A DNA stretch of 64,000 nt, taken from positions 1 through 64,000 of the forward strand of contig CALEUL010000045.1 in the NCBI GenBank assembly GCA_937921035.1. The letters are read 5' to 3'. Positions 8,638-17,299 of the stretch are shown here, in pieces. Made by a program: the position numbers and the translations under genes. Each line of letters opens with the position of its first letter. Within the stretch, counting starts at the first letter, position 1. The stretch is from an uncultured Porphyromonadaceae bacterium (lineage in GTDB: Bacteria > Bacteroidota > Bacteroidia > Bacteroidales > Muribaculaceae). The notes beneath the pieces were generated by a model. The model had not been told where the DNA came from. It worked only from the letters and a program-made list of their open reading frames with translations, and made no database searches.

Positions 8638-9870
8638 ATGTCTTTGCAGATGAATCCGTTCAAGCACACAATTATGGGGCTGCGGAAATGTTTCCGCGGT
8701 AGCGGAGCCGCACAGGCTGTTGCACAGGCTGCATGTATAACAGCTCTGGCTTTCTTGCTGTCGATGCTGCTTATATCCCCGTTCACGGCCTCCACTTCGG
8801 CTTTTTTTTCGTCGCCGGAACAAGAGGATTTCAAGTTTTCGGACATATATGCTCAGGTGGCCGACGACCGCCCCGTGCGCCAGTTGGACCCGAATATTGT
8901 CATACTCGACATTGGAAATTATAACCGAGGCGAAATAGCGCAGACACTCATGTATCTTTCGCTGTGTAACCCTCGGGCCGTAGGGCTCGACGTTCTGTTT
9001 GCGGCTCCACGCGATTCCGCAGAAGATGCCATGCTGATAGATGCCGTAAGGTCTATCCCCGGTATAGTACTGGCTTGCGCGGCAAACCAGGTCAATCCCG
9101 AAGGAGACTCTCCCGTATTTGCCTACGGACAGCGGTCATTCTTTACCGACAGCATTGCCGAAGGTGCTGCTGTGGATGCGGCGACAAATCTGCCCTCTAA
9201 GGGCGGGCACGGTAGGATACGTCATTTTGTAACCGGTTTTGCAACCCCCGACGGTAACGAAATTCCATCGTTCAGCGGTGCTCTGGCGAGCATGGTGTGT
9301 CCGCCCGAGGTCCTTGAGAAATACAACGGCAAGATTGCAAACACAGTGCGTTATCATTCCCACGAGTTTACTATAATTCCGGCCGGTGAGCTTCCCGGAC
9401 GTGCCGACGAATTCGACGGAAAAATAGTCATAGTTGGCTCAATGAACGACGCCGGAGATATGCACGCCACGCCTGTGAATTCGTATTACCCTGGAGCGCT
9501 GATTCACGCTCATTCACTTGCCACGATGATAGACGGCATAACTTACACTATGGCTCCCGGTTGGCTCGACTATGTTACGGCCGTCCTGGTTTGCTTCGTC
9601 ATTGTGCTGCTTTGTATCTCTATGAAGCACATGGGCCGTTCAATGCTTGTCCGCGTCCTGCAGATACTCCTCCTTGTAGCTGCTGTAACACTTGGATATT
9701 CATTGTTTGTGGAGCGTAACATAATATGCAATTTCTCGCATACCCTCCTCATGATTGCCTTCGGGCTGTTCTCCATCGACCTTTGGAACGGTACTGCCGC
9801 CATTGGCCGCAGCATATACAACAGACTGATCATTAACAAAAAATCCTGCATCGTCCCATGCAAAAAGTGA
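8638..9870 (+). CDS. CHASE2-domain membrane sensor without an output domain
   Basis: A 410-residue inner-membrane protein. One transmembrane helix (about 28-48) is followed by an extracytoplasmic CHASE2 domain (about 60-300), recognised by VRQLDPNIVILDIGN, NPRAVGLDVLF, GRIRHF, IPSFSGALA and KIVIVGSMNDAGDMHATPV. Three C-terminal helices follow (about 305-390). CHASE2 domains are sensory modules normally joined to kinases, cyclases or GGDEF domains; here the chain ends about 20 residues after the last helix with no output domain. The start ATG at 8638 is preferred over TTG two codons upstream. It overlaps the next gene by 13 bases, so a signal would have to pass to partner proteins, plausibly the exported proteins encoded downstream. 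Confidence 0.88.
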   Translation: MSLQMNPFKHTIMGLRKCFRGSGAAQAVAQAACITALAFLLSMLLISPFTASTSAFFSSPEQEDFKFSDIYAQVADDRPVRQLDPNIVILDIGNYNRGEIAQTLMYLSLCNPRAVGLDVLFAAPRDSAEDAMLIDAVRSIPGIVLACAANQVNPEGDSPVFAYGQRSFFTDSIAEGAAVDAATNLPSKGGHGRIRHFVTGFATPDGNEIPSFSGALASMVCPPEVLEKYNGKIANTVRYHSHEFTIIPAGELPGRADEFDGKIVIVGSMNDAGDMHATPVNSYYPGALIHAHSLATMIDGITYTMAPGWLDYVTAVLVCFVIVLLCISMKHMGRSMLVRVLQILLLVAAVTLGYSLFVERNIICNFSHTLLMIAFGLFSIDLWNGTAAIGRSIYNRLIINKKSCIVPCKK

Positions 9871-10706
9871 TTCTGATTCTCTTGTGTGTCGTTATGTCGG
9901 TTGCTGCCGCATCCGCACAATATACTATCCACAACACCACTTCTGGTGTGATGCATAAATCCGGTTCGGGTACGACCGATGCCGTTAAAGGCGCTGCTGT
10001 CCGCGGTGCCGACTTCTTTATTATTCCGGAGGGCGGACAGGTTCAGCTGCTCAACAACGGAAACAAGAAGATATACTCATCCACCGGTTGCGGGGAGGTG
10101 AGTGTCTTCGACATTATGATGAACGCACGCACGGCTGCAAACGACCATATTGCCAGTGTGGCAAGCCGTCTCAACTTCGGAAAGAAATCCGATTCGGAAA
10201 CTCGTACGGTGTTCAAGGAAAAAGGAATGGTAACGCGCTCCCTCGCTAACTACGACCCAGAAGCCAGCGGTGTGGAAATGGATGCCGCAACTCTGGGCAG
10301 ATTCATTGCTTCGCGGATTATGAACGCCGACAGCGTCTGCTCCGACACCTTCCCGATACTATTCGAACATTCCAGAAACGCTGAATGCGGCCTGTCGTTC
10401 CGGCTGGTGAACACTCTGGAGCATCCTGTATATTTCAACATCATCAAAGTTACAACCGTCGGAGGCTTTTCCGTAGAAATATCCCGTCTGGGCCAGCCCG
10501 CGGGCAGCTATATCCTGCTGTCTCAGCAGGCTGTGGCGCGACAGGATTTCCCCGCTGTAGCCGATGGGGAGAGGCACATCCTTGTTATGGCTCCGTGCAG
10601 CTACGATGTCGACAAAGTGATGGAGGAGACTCGTAATGCTATGGCGAATCCGGAATCGCTTGGTCCCACGCACTCTCAGTTGCCTTTGTATGCCGGCGAA
10701 TTATAA
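9858..10706 (+). CDS. Exported protein of unknown function in the CHASE2-caspase cluster
   Basis: A 282-residue protein with a clear signal peptide (MQKVILILLCVVMSVAAASA, cleavage near residue 20). Residues 25-90 are predicted to be beta-rich (GADFFIIPEGGQVQLLNNGN) and 120-150 helical. Residues 165-265 (LSFRLVNTLEHPVYFNIIKV, then SYILLSQQAV and RHILVMAP) resemble in outline the DUF4384 layout of the 15625-16527 protein, but weakly. It overlaps the CHASE2 gene by 13 bases. No enzyme motif is visible. It is probably periplasmic or cell-surface. Confidence 0.82.
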   Translation: MQKVILILLCVVMSVAAASAQYTIHNTTSGVMHKSGSGTTDAVKGAAVRGADFFIIPEGGQVQLLNNGNKKIYSSTGCGEVSVFDIMMNARTAANDHIASVASRLNFGKKSDSETRTVFKEKGMVTRSLANYDPEASGVEMDAATLGRFIASRIMNADSVCSDTFPILFEHSRNAECGLSFRLVNTLEHPVYFNIIKVTTVGGFSVEISRLGQPAGSYILLSQQAVARQDFPAVADGERHILVMAPCSYDVDKVMEETRNAMANPESLGPTHSQLPLYAGEL

Positions 10707-10749
10707 AACAACAAAACCTTATATCGATTAAATCAATCATTATTATCTT

Positions 10750-12831
10750 ATGAAAAAACTGTCTCTACTTTCTGTCATTGCCATTTTGGGAAGCTCAGTT
10801 GTGTTTGCCCAGAACGATCTCCCGGTGCAGAAGGCTGTGTATACATTCAAGCACCCGGGAATGCCGGAACAGCTAGAGCCGTACACAACTACGTTCTATG
10901 TTAACGACGGTAACACCATCCGCACAATTGCCGGTGCGCTGCTGAACGAAGACGGCAACCGTATCACCGATTTTAAAGTGAATCCCGCTGGTGCCAATTT
11001 CGCCACTATTCGCGTAGATAAGAAAGGGCGCCATCAGGCTTCTGTCTATAGTTGCTTCGAACTCGAAAACAAACTGTTGGATTTCAATTCCAAGAAACTC
11101 GGAGAGCCCAGCGCAATAGCCTATACGCCCGACGCTCGCCGTATACTCCTTGCTGCCGGCGGCAACATATATATCGCTGAACCTCGCAAAGGCTTGCCGG
11201 TCGACACTATCACTGATGTGCCTGTTAAGCCCACTTTGCTCCGAATGAGCCCCAACGGCTACTACCTTGCAGCTGTCGACGGTAACAGAGTTGTTGTATA
11301 CAACTTCGAGGAAAAGAAAATACGCCGCGATATCGACGCCGGCGAAAGAATTACAGACATTGCCTTCTCGCCTGAGAGCGACCAGATGGCGCTCCTTACT
11401 GCCGACGGTCTGCTGAGCCTGTACAACACACGGTCGTTCGACCTCCGCAAGATGGTGGACAACCTCGGTGAGGCGCGTGCATGCGAGTTCAACTTCGATG
11501 GAAAGTATGTGGCTGTCGTTACAGATTCAGCACACATCGAGGTGGTGAACCTCCTGCGTGATTCCGACCGTGAGACTATCACCGACGAAACTCCGGGTGC
11601 CGATGTAAACGACGTTACTTTCGTTTACGATATCGAGAACTCTACTCTGATGGGATATCCTTCGTTAAAATCCGTCGTGCTGCGACGAATGCCAAACCTT
11701 AAGCCTTTCTACGGTAAACTTATTTCCGACCAGGCCGACGCAATGATGGACGAATGGCTGAAGATGATGCCCGGCGAGACGATGGAACAGTATCGCAACC
11801 GTGTGGGCGAGGACGCTCGGCGTCGTCAGCGCCAGTTGTTCGAGGACGAGATTGCCACAGGATATGCCGGCGACATTCTCGGAGAGATGAACATGAGCCT
11901 CGGCAGCTACGACCGTGCCAACGGACTTCTTGCAATTAACTTCGACCAGATGCCCACCATCTACGTTCCCGTTCCTGAAACCGATATCCTTTCTTTCTCG
12001 GGTATTGGTGATGTGGCGCTTTCCGACGTGCAGTACGGTGTCCTTCCCGACGACTCGTTCGAAATCGTTTATGCTACTGTTACTAATACTGGAACCGGTA
12101 AATCATACATCTACGACAACCACAACCGCGCTTCTATGGACTTTGTAAATGCCGACGACGCCATTTCTATCGAACTCCTTCAGCAGCAGCAGATGGAGGA
12201 AATCAAACTCCAGGAAATACGCGAGAAAATCGTTGTGGAGGCTAAGGAACAGAACGTGATTTCCGACCATACGCACATTGCCGTGAACTCGCGAATGATT
12301 CCCGACTATGACGCCAACGGCGAGAAGATTCTCAACTATGTGGTTTCGTTCACATACGACGTCGAGCCGGAATTCACCGCAGTCGAGGATTTCCGTCCCG
12401 GTAAATATAAAGTTGAGGAGTCCGGTGCTGCATCATCCATGCTCCGCATGGTAAAAGAAGCTTTCGAAGGCGAATTCAAGCAGTATCTGAAGCAGGGCAA
12501 GAAGTTGCGCGTGAATCTGCGCGGTACGGCCGACGCTACTCCTATTGTTAGCGGGCTCGCATACGACGGAAGCTTCGGTGAATTCCACGACGAGCCCATA
12601 TACAAGAATGGTGCCCTTTCAACTATCAGCGTATCTTCTAAAGAAAAAATCAAGGAAAACGACCAGCTCGCATTCGTTCGCGCGCTTGCCGTAAAGAACT
12701 ACCTCGAGAAGAATATCGCTGGTTACAACGATATGGACGTTAACTACCGATACGATGTAGACGTAAGCGAGGGGCGCGGTTCCGAATTCCGCCGAATCAC
12801 CGCCGACTTCGTATTCGTAGACGCTTTCTAA
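10750..12831 (+). CDS. Exported beta-propeller protein with shared central domain and OmpA-like C-terminus
   Basis: A 693-residue protein with a signal peptide (MKKLSLLSVIAILGSSVVFA). Residues about 30-310 form WD40-like blades (AYTPDARRILLAAGGNIYI, RMSPNGYYLAAVDGNRVVVY, AFSPESDQMALLTADGLLSLY). Residues about 325-475 carry a domain also found in both caspases of this window (DEWLKMMPGE, YRNRVGE, YDRANGLLAINF, YVPVPE). The C-terminal part (about 490-693) has VNLRGTADATPI and NDQLAFVRALAVKNYL, a pattern like an OmpA peptidoglycan-binding fold, though the key residues differ. It could be a periplasmic scaffold linking the caspase system to the wall; this is inference. Confidence 0.85.
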   Translation: MKKLSLLSVIAILGSSVVFAQNDLPVQKAVYTFKHPGMPEQLEPYTTTFYVNDGNTIRTIAGALLNEDGNRITDFKVNPAGANFATIRVDKKGRHQASVYSCFELENKLLDFNSKKLGEPSAIAYTPDARRILLAAGGNIYIAEPRKGLPVDTITDVPVKPTLLRMSPNGYYLAAVDGNRVVVYNFEEKKIRRDIDAGERITDIAFSPESDQMALLTADGLLSLYNTRSFDLRKMVDNLGEARACEFNFDGKYVAVVTDSAHIEVVNLLRDSDRETITDETPGADVNDVTFVYDIENSTLMGYPSLKSVVLRRMPNLKPFYGKLISDQADAMMDEWLKMMPGETMEQYRNRVGEDARRRQRQLFEDEIATGYAGDILGEMNMSLGSYDRANGLLAINFDQMPTIYVPVPETDILSFSGIGDVALSDVQYGVLPDDSFEIVYATVTNTGTGKSYIYDNHNRASMDFVNADDAISIELLQQQQMEEIKLQEIREKIVVEAKEQNVISDHTHIAVNSRMIPDYDANGEKILNYVVSFTYDVEPEFTAVEDFRPGKYKVEESGAASSMLRMVKEAFEGEFKQYLKQGKKLRVNLRGTADATPIVSGLAYDGSFGEFHDEPIYKNGALSTISVSSKEKIKENDQLAFVRALAVKNYLEKNIAGYNDMDVNYRYDVDVSEGRGSEFRRITADFVFVDAF

Positions 12832-12863
12832 ATCTCCGGTGGCTCTGCCCGCCTGAGTAATAA

Positions 12864-12891
12864 CCTGCGGGAGCGTAGCAGCTCCCGCAGG
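12864..12891 (+). repeat. Perfect 11-bp inverted repeat between cluster genes
   Basis: CCTGCGGGAGC and GCTCCCGCAGG flank a 6-base loop (GTAGCA). It lies between the propeller and caspase genes, 20 bases before the caspase start, and is not followed by a T run. It could act as an attenuator or an mRNA-processing or stabilising hairpin. Confidence 0.75.
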
Positions 12892-12911
12892 AACTAACCG
12901 GATAACAGACG

Positions 12912-15575
12912 ATGAATAACAGAAAAAACAGAAAATCTTACAGTAGCCTCGCTCTGGTTCTTTTCCTTGGCGCAGCCTCTGCTATTGCGCAGTTGGCTGC
13001 CGACGAACCGATTCCGGCCGAGGGAATGGACGCCGGCACAATAGATTTGAACGTGGCCGGTGTCGATTCTACAGCAATCGATTCTATAATCGATTCTCTT
13101 GCTGTGGAACCCGTGGATATGCAGGTGGTGCTGAACGAAGCTGCCGATTCGGCATACCGACACCTGAAGTTCATTCAGTACGAAGGTATTACAGAGGGAG
13201 AGCTGTATCCAAATGTATTTGCTACTTATCAGGCGACAGTAGACGCCTTAAACGGCGATCATCCCTCCGACGCCGATATAACGCGATTCCGCGGGGTGTT
13301 CGCTGATATCGCCCCGAGTCTTATGCGAGGGGCTGTCTACTATTCGCGAAATCAGGATAATGCCGCAATGGCAACTTTTGCAACCGCATATGCCGACCTT
13401 CGCCTGAACCCTGTAATGGAAGGAATGAGCTACGGTAAGGCCGACGACGGCGTATATCCTTCCTTATTATATGTGGCGGCTTCCGGTGCTTATAATTCCG
13501 GCGAGTTCGAGAAAGCGGTGGATTACCTCGAAGCTTATCTCCGCACCGGAGCAAAAGAGAGGCGCGAGAGCGTATACGCTTTCTATGGTCAGGCCGCGAT
13601 TAAATCGGGACAGGCTTCCCGTTGTACCAACGACATGCTCTTGGCTGTTGAGGAATTCCCGGCAAACTACAATATAATGCTTATGGCGCTACAGTGCTGC
13701 CTCGATTGCGGCGAAACCGACCGTTTGCAACCTGTGCTCGACAAGGCCCTCCTTCTGCATCCCAACGACGAGCAGCTCCTGAATGTCCAGGGACGGCTCC
13801 TCGAAAACGAGGGCCAGTATGCCGATGCTCTCGGCTTCTTCGAACGTCTGTACGAACTCAAACCTAACAGCCTGAGCGTGAACCAGCATGTGGCGCTGTG
13901 CTACTACAACCTCGGTGCGAACTACTACAACAACGCCATCATGACCTCCGACGAGAAGCTGAACAAGAAATACCTTCGTCAGGCAAACGCTTATTTCTCG
14001 TCGGCGGCAGAACGTCTGAGCCGTATCGTGGAGAACGATCCCACAAACGCAAAGTATCTCATGGCCCTCGGTAAAACCTACGGCTGCCTCGGTCGAAAGG
14101 AGAACCTCGACGAAATTAACACCCGTCTGGCTGCTCTGGGCCTCGCTACAATACGCATAAACGATATGCCCGAGGCAATAACCGTCGACGGCGTTTCCGG
14201 TACTAATTCCGCACAGACAAGTGCTGCCGAGATTCCTGATTTCCAGACTTTCTCGGCTCAGTTTGTCGCAAACAGGCTTAAAACCTGGTCGCAGATTCAG
14301 GAATTCGAAAAAATGGAGGATTTCCGCAAGCGCGTGAACCAGGAATCTATTGTAGCGCAGCACAAGGCTCTGTCCAAGGAGGCCGAGAAAATGTATATCG
14401 ACAAGTATGCGCGACATTTCCGCATCGCCGATATGAAACTTATGCCCTACGATGCCGAAAACGAGTGCTACAAGATTGAATCCACGATGGGCGATTTTGT
14501 TGTGAAGGTTCCTCTCAAGAACCGCGAGGCCGAAATCTTCAAATCGCAGTGGGAAACCACACGAGTGCGCGACCCTAAATACTATATCAAGGACAACCAC
14601 GTGGCAATCGCATCTATTACCCTTGTTACAACCTCTGGTAAATCATACTCGTATAACTCGGAGAACGCGCTAAACTACGACTATACACCTGTTTCTGTCG
14701 ACCTTGCCGCATTCCTCAACCAGAATCAGAGCAGCGGTTCCACCGGGCTCTCGGCTGCAAGGGAGCACCAGGGCACGGTTATCCGCGCACAGAGCGACGT
14801 GGATATCAACATTCCCGAAACATCGCGCCGCGCCGAAAAAACACTGGCTCTGATTATCGCAAACGAGAACTATTCAAAGGTATCCCGTGTGGAATCGGCT
14901 CAGCAGGACGGCGAGACTTTTGCGCAGTACTGCCGGAAAACTCTCGGTATACCGGAAAAACAGGTTATGTATTATTCCGACGTAACTCTCGGCGATATGA
15001 TCGACGCCGTTGGCAGAACAAAGAATCTTGTCGGTGCTCTCGGAAGCAACGTGGATCTGATTGTATACTACGCCGGACACGGTTTCCCTGACGAAGGCTC
15101 CAAGGACGCATACCTGTTGCCTACCGACGGTAACGGTCAGTCTGTGGCCTCCGCATATTCGCTTAAGAAATTCTACAGCGACCTTGCCTCTACAGGTGCC
15201 GCAAACGTTATGGTATTCCTTGATGCCTGCTTCAGCGGTGCTTCTCGCGACGGCGACATGCTCGTCCATGCACGTGGCGTGGCTCTCAAAGCCAAGGCTG
15301 CCGCTCCCGAAGGAAACATGTTCATCCTTTCGGCGGCATCCGACAGCGAAACGGCAATGCCGTACCGCGAGAAACATCACGGCCTGTTCACATATTTCCT
15401 CCTCAAGAAGATTCAGGAGTCTAAAGGCAACGTTACCCTCCGCGAGCTCAGCGAGTATGTTACCGACAATGTGAAACGTAATTCAATCTCCATAAATGGC
15501 AAGACGCAGTCTCCACGCGCTAATGTGTCGGGTACACTGACTACCGAATGGACTAAAAAGAAACTGCGTCCATGA
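12912..15575 (+). CDS. Exported TPR protein with C-terminal caspase (peptidase C14) domain
   Basis: An 887-residue protein with a signal peptide (residues 1-26, ending AIAQ). Residues about 120-420 are helical with TPR-like repeats (GAYNSGEFEKAVDYLEAYL, QYADALGFFERLYEL, LMALGKTYGCLGRKE). Residues about 445-600 are the domain shared with the propeller protein and the second caspase (FRKRVNQE, MPYDAENECYKIES, VKVPLKNREAEIFKSQWE). The caspase domain (about 640-885) begins ALIIANENY, with catalytic His723 in YYAGHGFPDEG and Cys773 in FLDACFSGASR. Caspase-type peptidases cut after basic or acidic residues; the specificity here is unknown. Export is unusual for a caspase fold. DUF4384, which follows, is a frequent partner of bacterial caspases. 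Confidence 0.92.
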   Translation: MNNRKNRKSYSSLALVLFLGAASAIAQLAADEPIPAEGMDAGTIDLNVAGVDSTAIDSIIDSLAVEPVDMQVVLNEAADSAYRHLKFIQYEGITEGELYPNVFATYQATVDALNGDHPSDADITRFRGVFADIAPSLMRGAVYYSRNQDNAAMATFATAYADLRLNPVMEGMSYGKADDGVYPSLLYVAASGAYNSGEFEKAVDYLEAYLRTGAKERRESVYAFYGQAAIKSGQASRCTNDMLLAVEEFPANYNIMLMALQCCLDCGETDRLQPVLDKALLLHPNDEQLLNVQGRLLENEGQYADALGFFERLYELKPNSLSVNQHVALCYYNLGANYYNNAIMTSDEKLNKKYLRQANAYFSSAAERLSRIVENDPTNAKYLMALGKTYGCLGRKENLDEINTRLAALGLATIRINDMPEAITVDGVSGTNSAQTSAAEIPDFQTFSAQFVANRLKTWSQIQEFEKMEDFRKRVNQESIVAQHKALSKEAEKMYIDKYARHFRIADMKLMPYDAENECYKIESTMGDFVVKVPLKNREAEIFKSQWETTRVRDPKYYIKDNHVAIASITLVTTSGKSYSYNSENALNYDYTPVSVDLAAFLNQNQSSGSTGLSAAREHQGTVIRAQSDVDINIPETSRRAEKTLALIIANENYSKVSRVESAQQDGETFAQYCRKTLGIPEKQVMYYSDVTLGDMIDAVGRTKNLVGALGSNVDLIVYYAGHGFPDEGSKDAYLLPTDGNGQSVASAYSLKKFYSDLASTGAANVMVFLDACFSGASRDGDMLVHARGVALKAKAAAPEGNMFILSAASDSETAMPYREKHHGLFTYFLLKKIQESKGNVTLRELSEYVTDNVKRNSISINGKTQSPRANVSGTLTTEWTKKKLRP

Positions 15576-15624
15576 TGGCGACTCGCATGGAAACCATTTA
15601 TAACGAAAATATAAACCTATCAAA

Positions 15625-16527
15625 ATGAATATTTCAAAATTCCTCTCTCCCCGAATTCCTTTTGCTGCCGCTGTTACAGTACTCGCGTTTGCCTCTGCAA
15701 CGCCGGCTGTCGCGGCCGATGAAGTAACTCTTACAGGCACAACCACATATTACGACGACGGAAACCATAGCCGTAAGGACTGCGAGCGCCTTGCTGCCGA
15801 GCAGGCGCGTATCGACGCACTCGCCAAGAAGTTCGGAACAATTGTTTCTCAGGACATTCTGCAAAGCGACCGTATACGAAACGACGTGGAATCAAACGAT
15901 TTCCTTGCTTTGTCTTCTACAGAAGTTCGTGGTATATGGCTGGGCGACCTGGTAAATCCCGTGTACAAGTACGCTTTGGACAGCAACGGAAACTACGTTG
16001 TGGAATGTACCGTAAAAGGAAAAGCAAGCGAGATAACAAACAAGGCTACCGAGTTTGATGCTATGGTACTTCGAAACAAGCCCGACAAACAGGCTGTCGA
16101 CAACCGCTTCCGTAGCGGAGATACAATGTATCTCTATTTCAAAGGCCCTTGCGACGGTTATGTTGCTGTTTTCTTAAAGGACGAAAGCAATAATGTCGTG
16201 CAGCTGGTGCCCTACAACTCTTCATCCGACAATCAGATGATGTTGCGCAAGAACCGCGAGTATATTCTTTTCAGCCCCGCTCACCGCGAGAAGGATGTAT
16301 ACGGCGAAGTCCCTGAATACAATCTTACTGCCTTGGAGCAGGCCGAATACAACCGCCTGTACGTAATGTTCTCGCCGGATGTGTTTTCAATGCCACCCAT
16401 GACTTTCAAAGGCGATTTGGCATCCCTTACATACGATGAATTTGCCAAGTGGGTGGCAAAAGTGCGGCGCAACGACCCCCGCATGGGTATAAAAAACATC
16501 AATCTGCAGATCGAACCGAATATGTAA
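15625..16527 (+). CDS. Exported DUF4384-domain protein
   Basis: A 300-residue protein with a signal peptide (about 1-30, ending TPAVAA). Residues 35-140 (LAAEQARIDALAKKFGTIVS and NYVVECTVKGKASEIT) look like the N-terminal module of FlgT/LPP20-type envelope proteins. Residues about 160-290 are DUF4384: FRSGDTMYLYFKGPCDGYVA, VVQLVPYN, REYILFSP, RLYVMFS. DUF4384 is a beta-sandwich often encoded beside or fused to caspase and CHAT peptidases or kinases, which fits its place straight after the caspase gene. Its biochemical role is unknown; binding rather than catalysis seems likely. Confidence 0.85.
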   Translation: MNISKFLSPRIPFAAAVTVLAFASATPAVAADEVTLTGTTTYYDDGNHSRKDCERLAAEQARIDALAKKFGTIVSQDILQSDRIRNDVESNDFLALSSTEVRGIWLGDLVNPVYKYALDSNGNYVVECTVKGKASEITNKATEFDAMVLRNKPDKQAVDNRFRSGDTMYLYFKGPCDGYVAVFLKDESNNVVQLVPYNSSSDNQMMLRKNREYILFSPAHREKDVYGEVPEYNLTALEQAEYNRLYVMFSPDVFSMPPMTFKGDLASLTYDEFAKWVAKVRRNDPRMGIKNINLQIEPNM

Positions 16528-16592
16528 GATTTCGGCCCGTTTTTCTTACTTGAATATTATAATCAATCATTAATCACTAAAACAAAACAGTT

Positions 16593-17222
16593 ATGAAAAG
16601 AATTTTTGCAGCAATCATGGCTCTGGCAATTCTCCTGTGCCCGACTTATGCCGACGCAGCAAGCAAACAGCTCGAAAAAGCACGTAACAAAGAACTCAAG
16701 ACAAAACTTAAAGAGTACAAAAAAGGAAAATGGGAAATCCTCGGATCCCATACTCTCGAAGTGGCTCTTGCTGAACACTACGATAAACTGAACAGCCTCG
16801 GAGACGATGGACAGGAATACGAAGGTATTTCAACCCAGACAAAATCTAAGAACACCGGAAAGCAGATGGCTATCAACAATGCTGTCGTTACTTATGCACA
16901 GACCGCAGGAAGCACTCTCAAAGGACGCGTCGTTTCCGATCTCAGCGGAAGTGGCGTTTCTACCGATGCCGAACTCGAAAACTTCTATGCTGCTTACGAA
17001 CGCCTTGTGGAGAAGGAAATCCGAAACGAGATGCAGCCTTCATATACAATTATTCGAACAAATCCCGATAACACATATGAAATACGTACATATTTCATTG
17101 TGTCGGAATCGGCTGCTTCAAAAGCTCGTGTGCGTGCTCTCGAGAACGCCGCTAAGGAAAGCGCCGCTGCTCAGAGTATGGCCGAAAAAATGTCGGAATT
17201 CGTGCAGGCTGGTTTTGAATAA
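16593..17222 (+). CDS. Small exported protein, LPP20/FlgT-like layout, unknown function
   Basis: A 209-residue protein with a signal peptide (MKRIFAAIMALAILLCPTYADA). A charged helix follows (KQLEKARNKELKTKLKEYKKG), then a module with NNAVVTYAQTAGSTLKGRVV and EIRNEMQPSYTIIRTN / YEIRTYFIVSE, and a C-terminal Ala-rich helix (ALENAAKESAAAQSMAEKM). The layout recalls LPP20-type envelope proteins and the first half of the preceding DUF4384 protein, but the match is weak. It is probably a periplasmic or outer-membrane-associated accessory of the caspase cluster. Confidence 0.8.
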   Translation: MKRIFAAIMALAILLCPTYADAASKQLEKARNKELKTKLKEYKKGKWEILGSHTLEVALAEHYDKLNSLGDDGQEYEGISTQTKSKNTGKQMAINNAVVTYAQTAGSTLKGRVVSDLSGSGVSTDAELENFYAAYERLVEKEIRNEMQPSYTIIRTNPDNTYEIRTYFIVSESAASKARVRALENAAKESAAAQSMAEKMSEFVQAGFE

Positions 17223-17299
17223 ACCGCTTCTATTCCGAAATATCTCCTCCTCGTCTCATTCTTCCCTCTTCCCTTTTTATATTTTTCAATCCCCGACGA

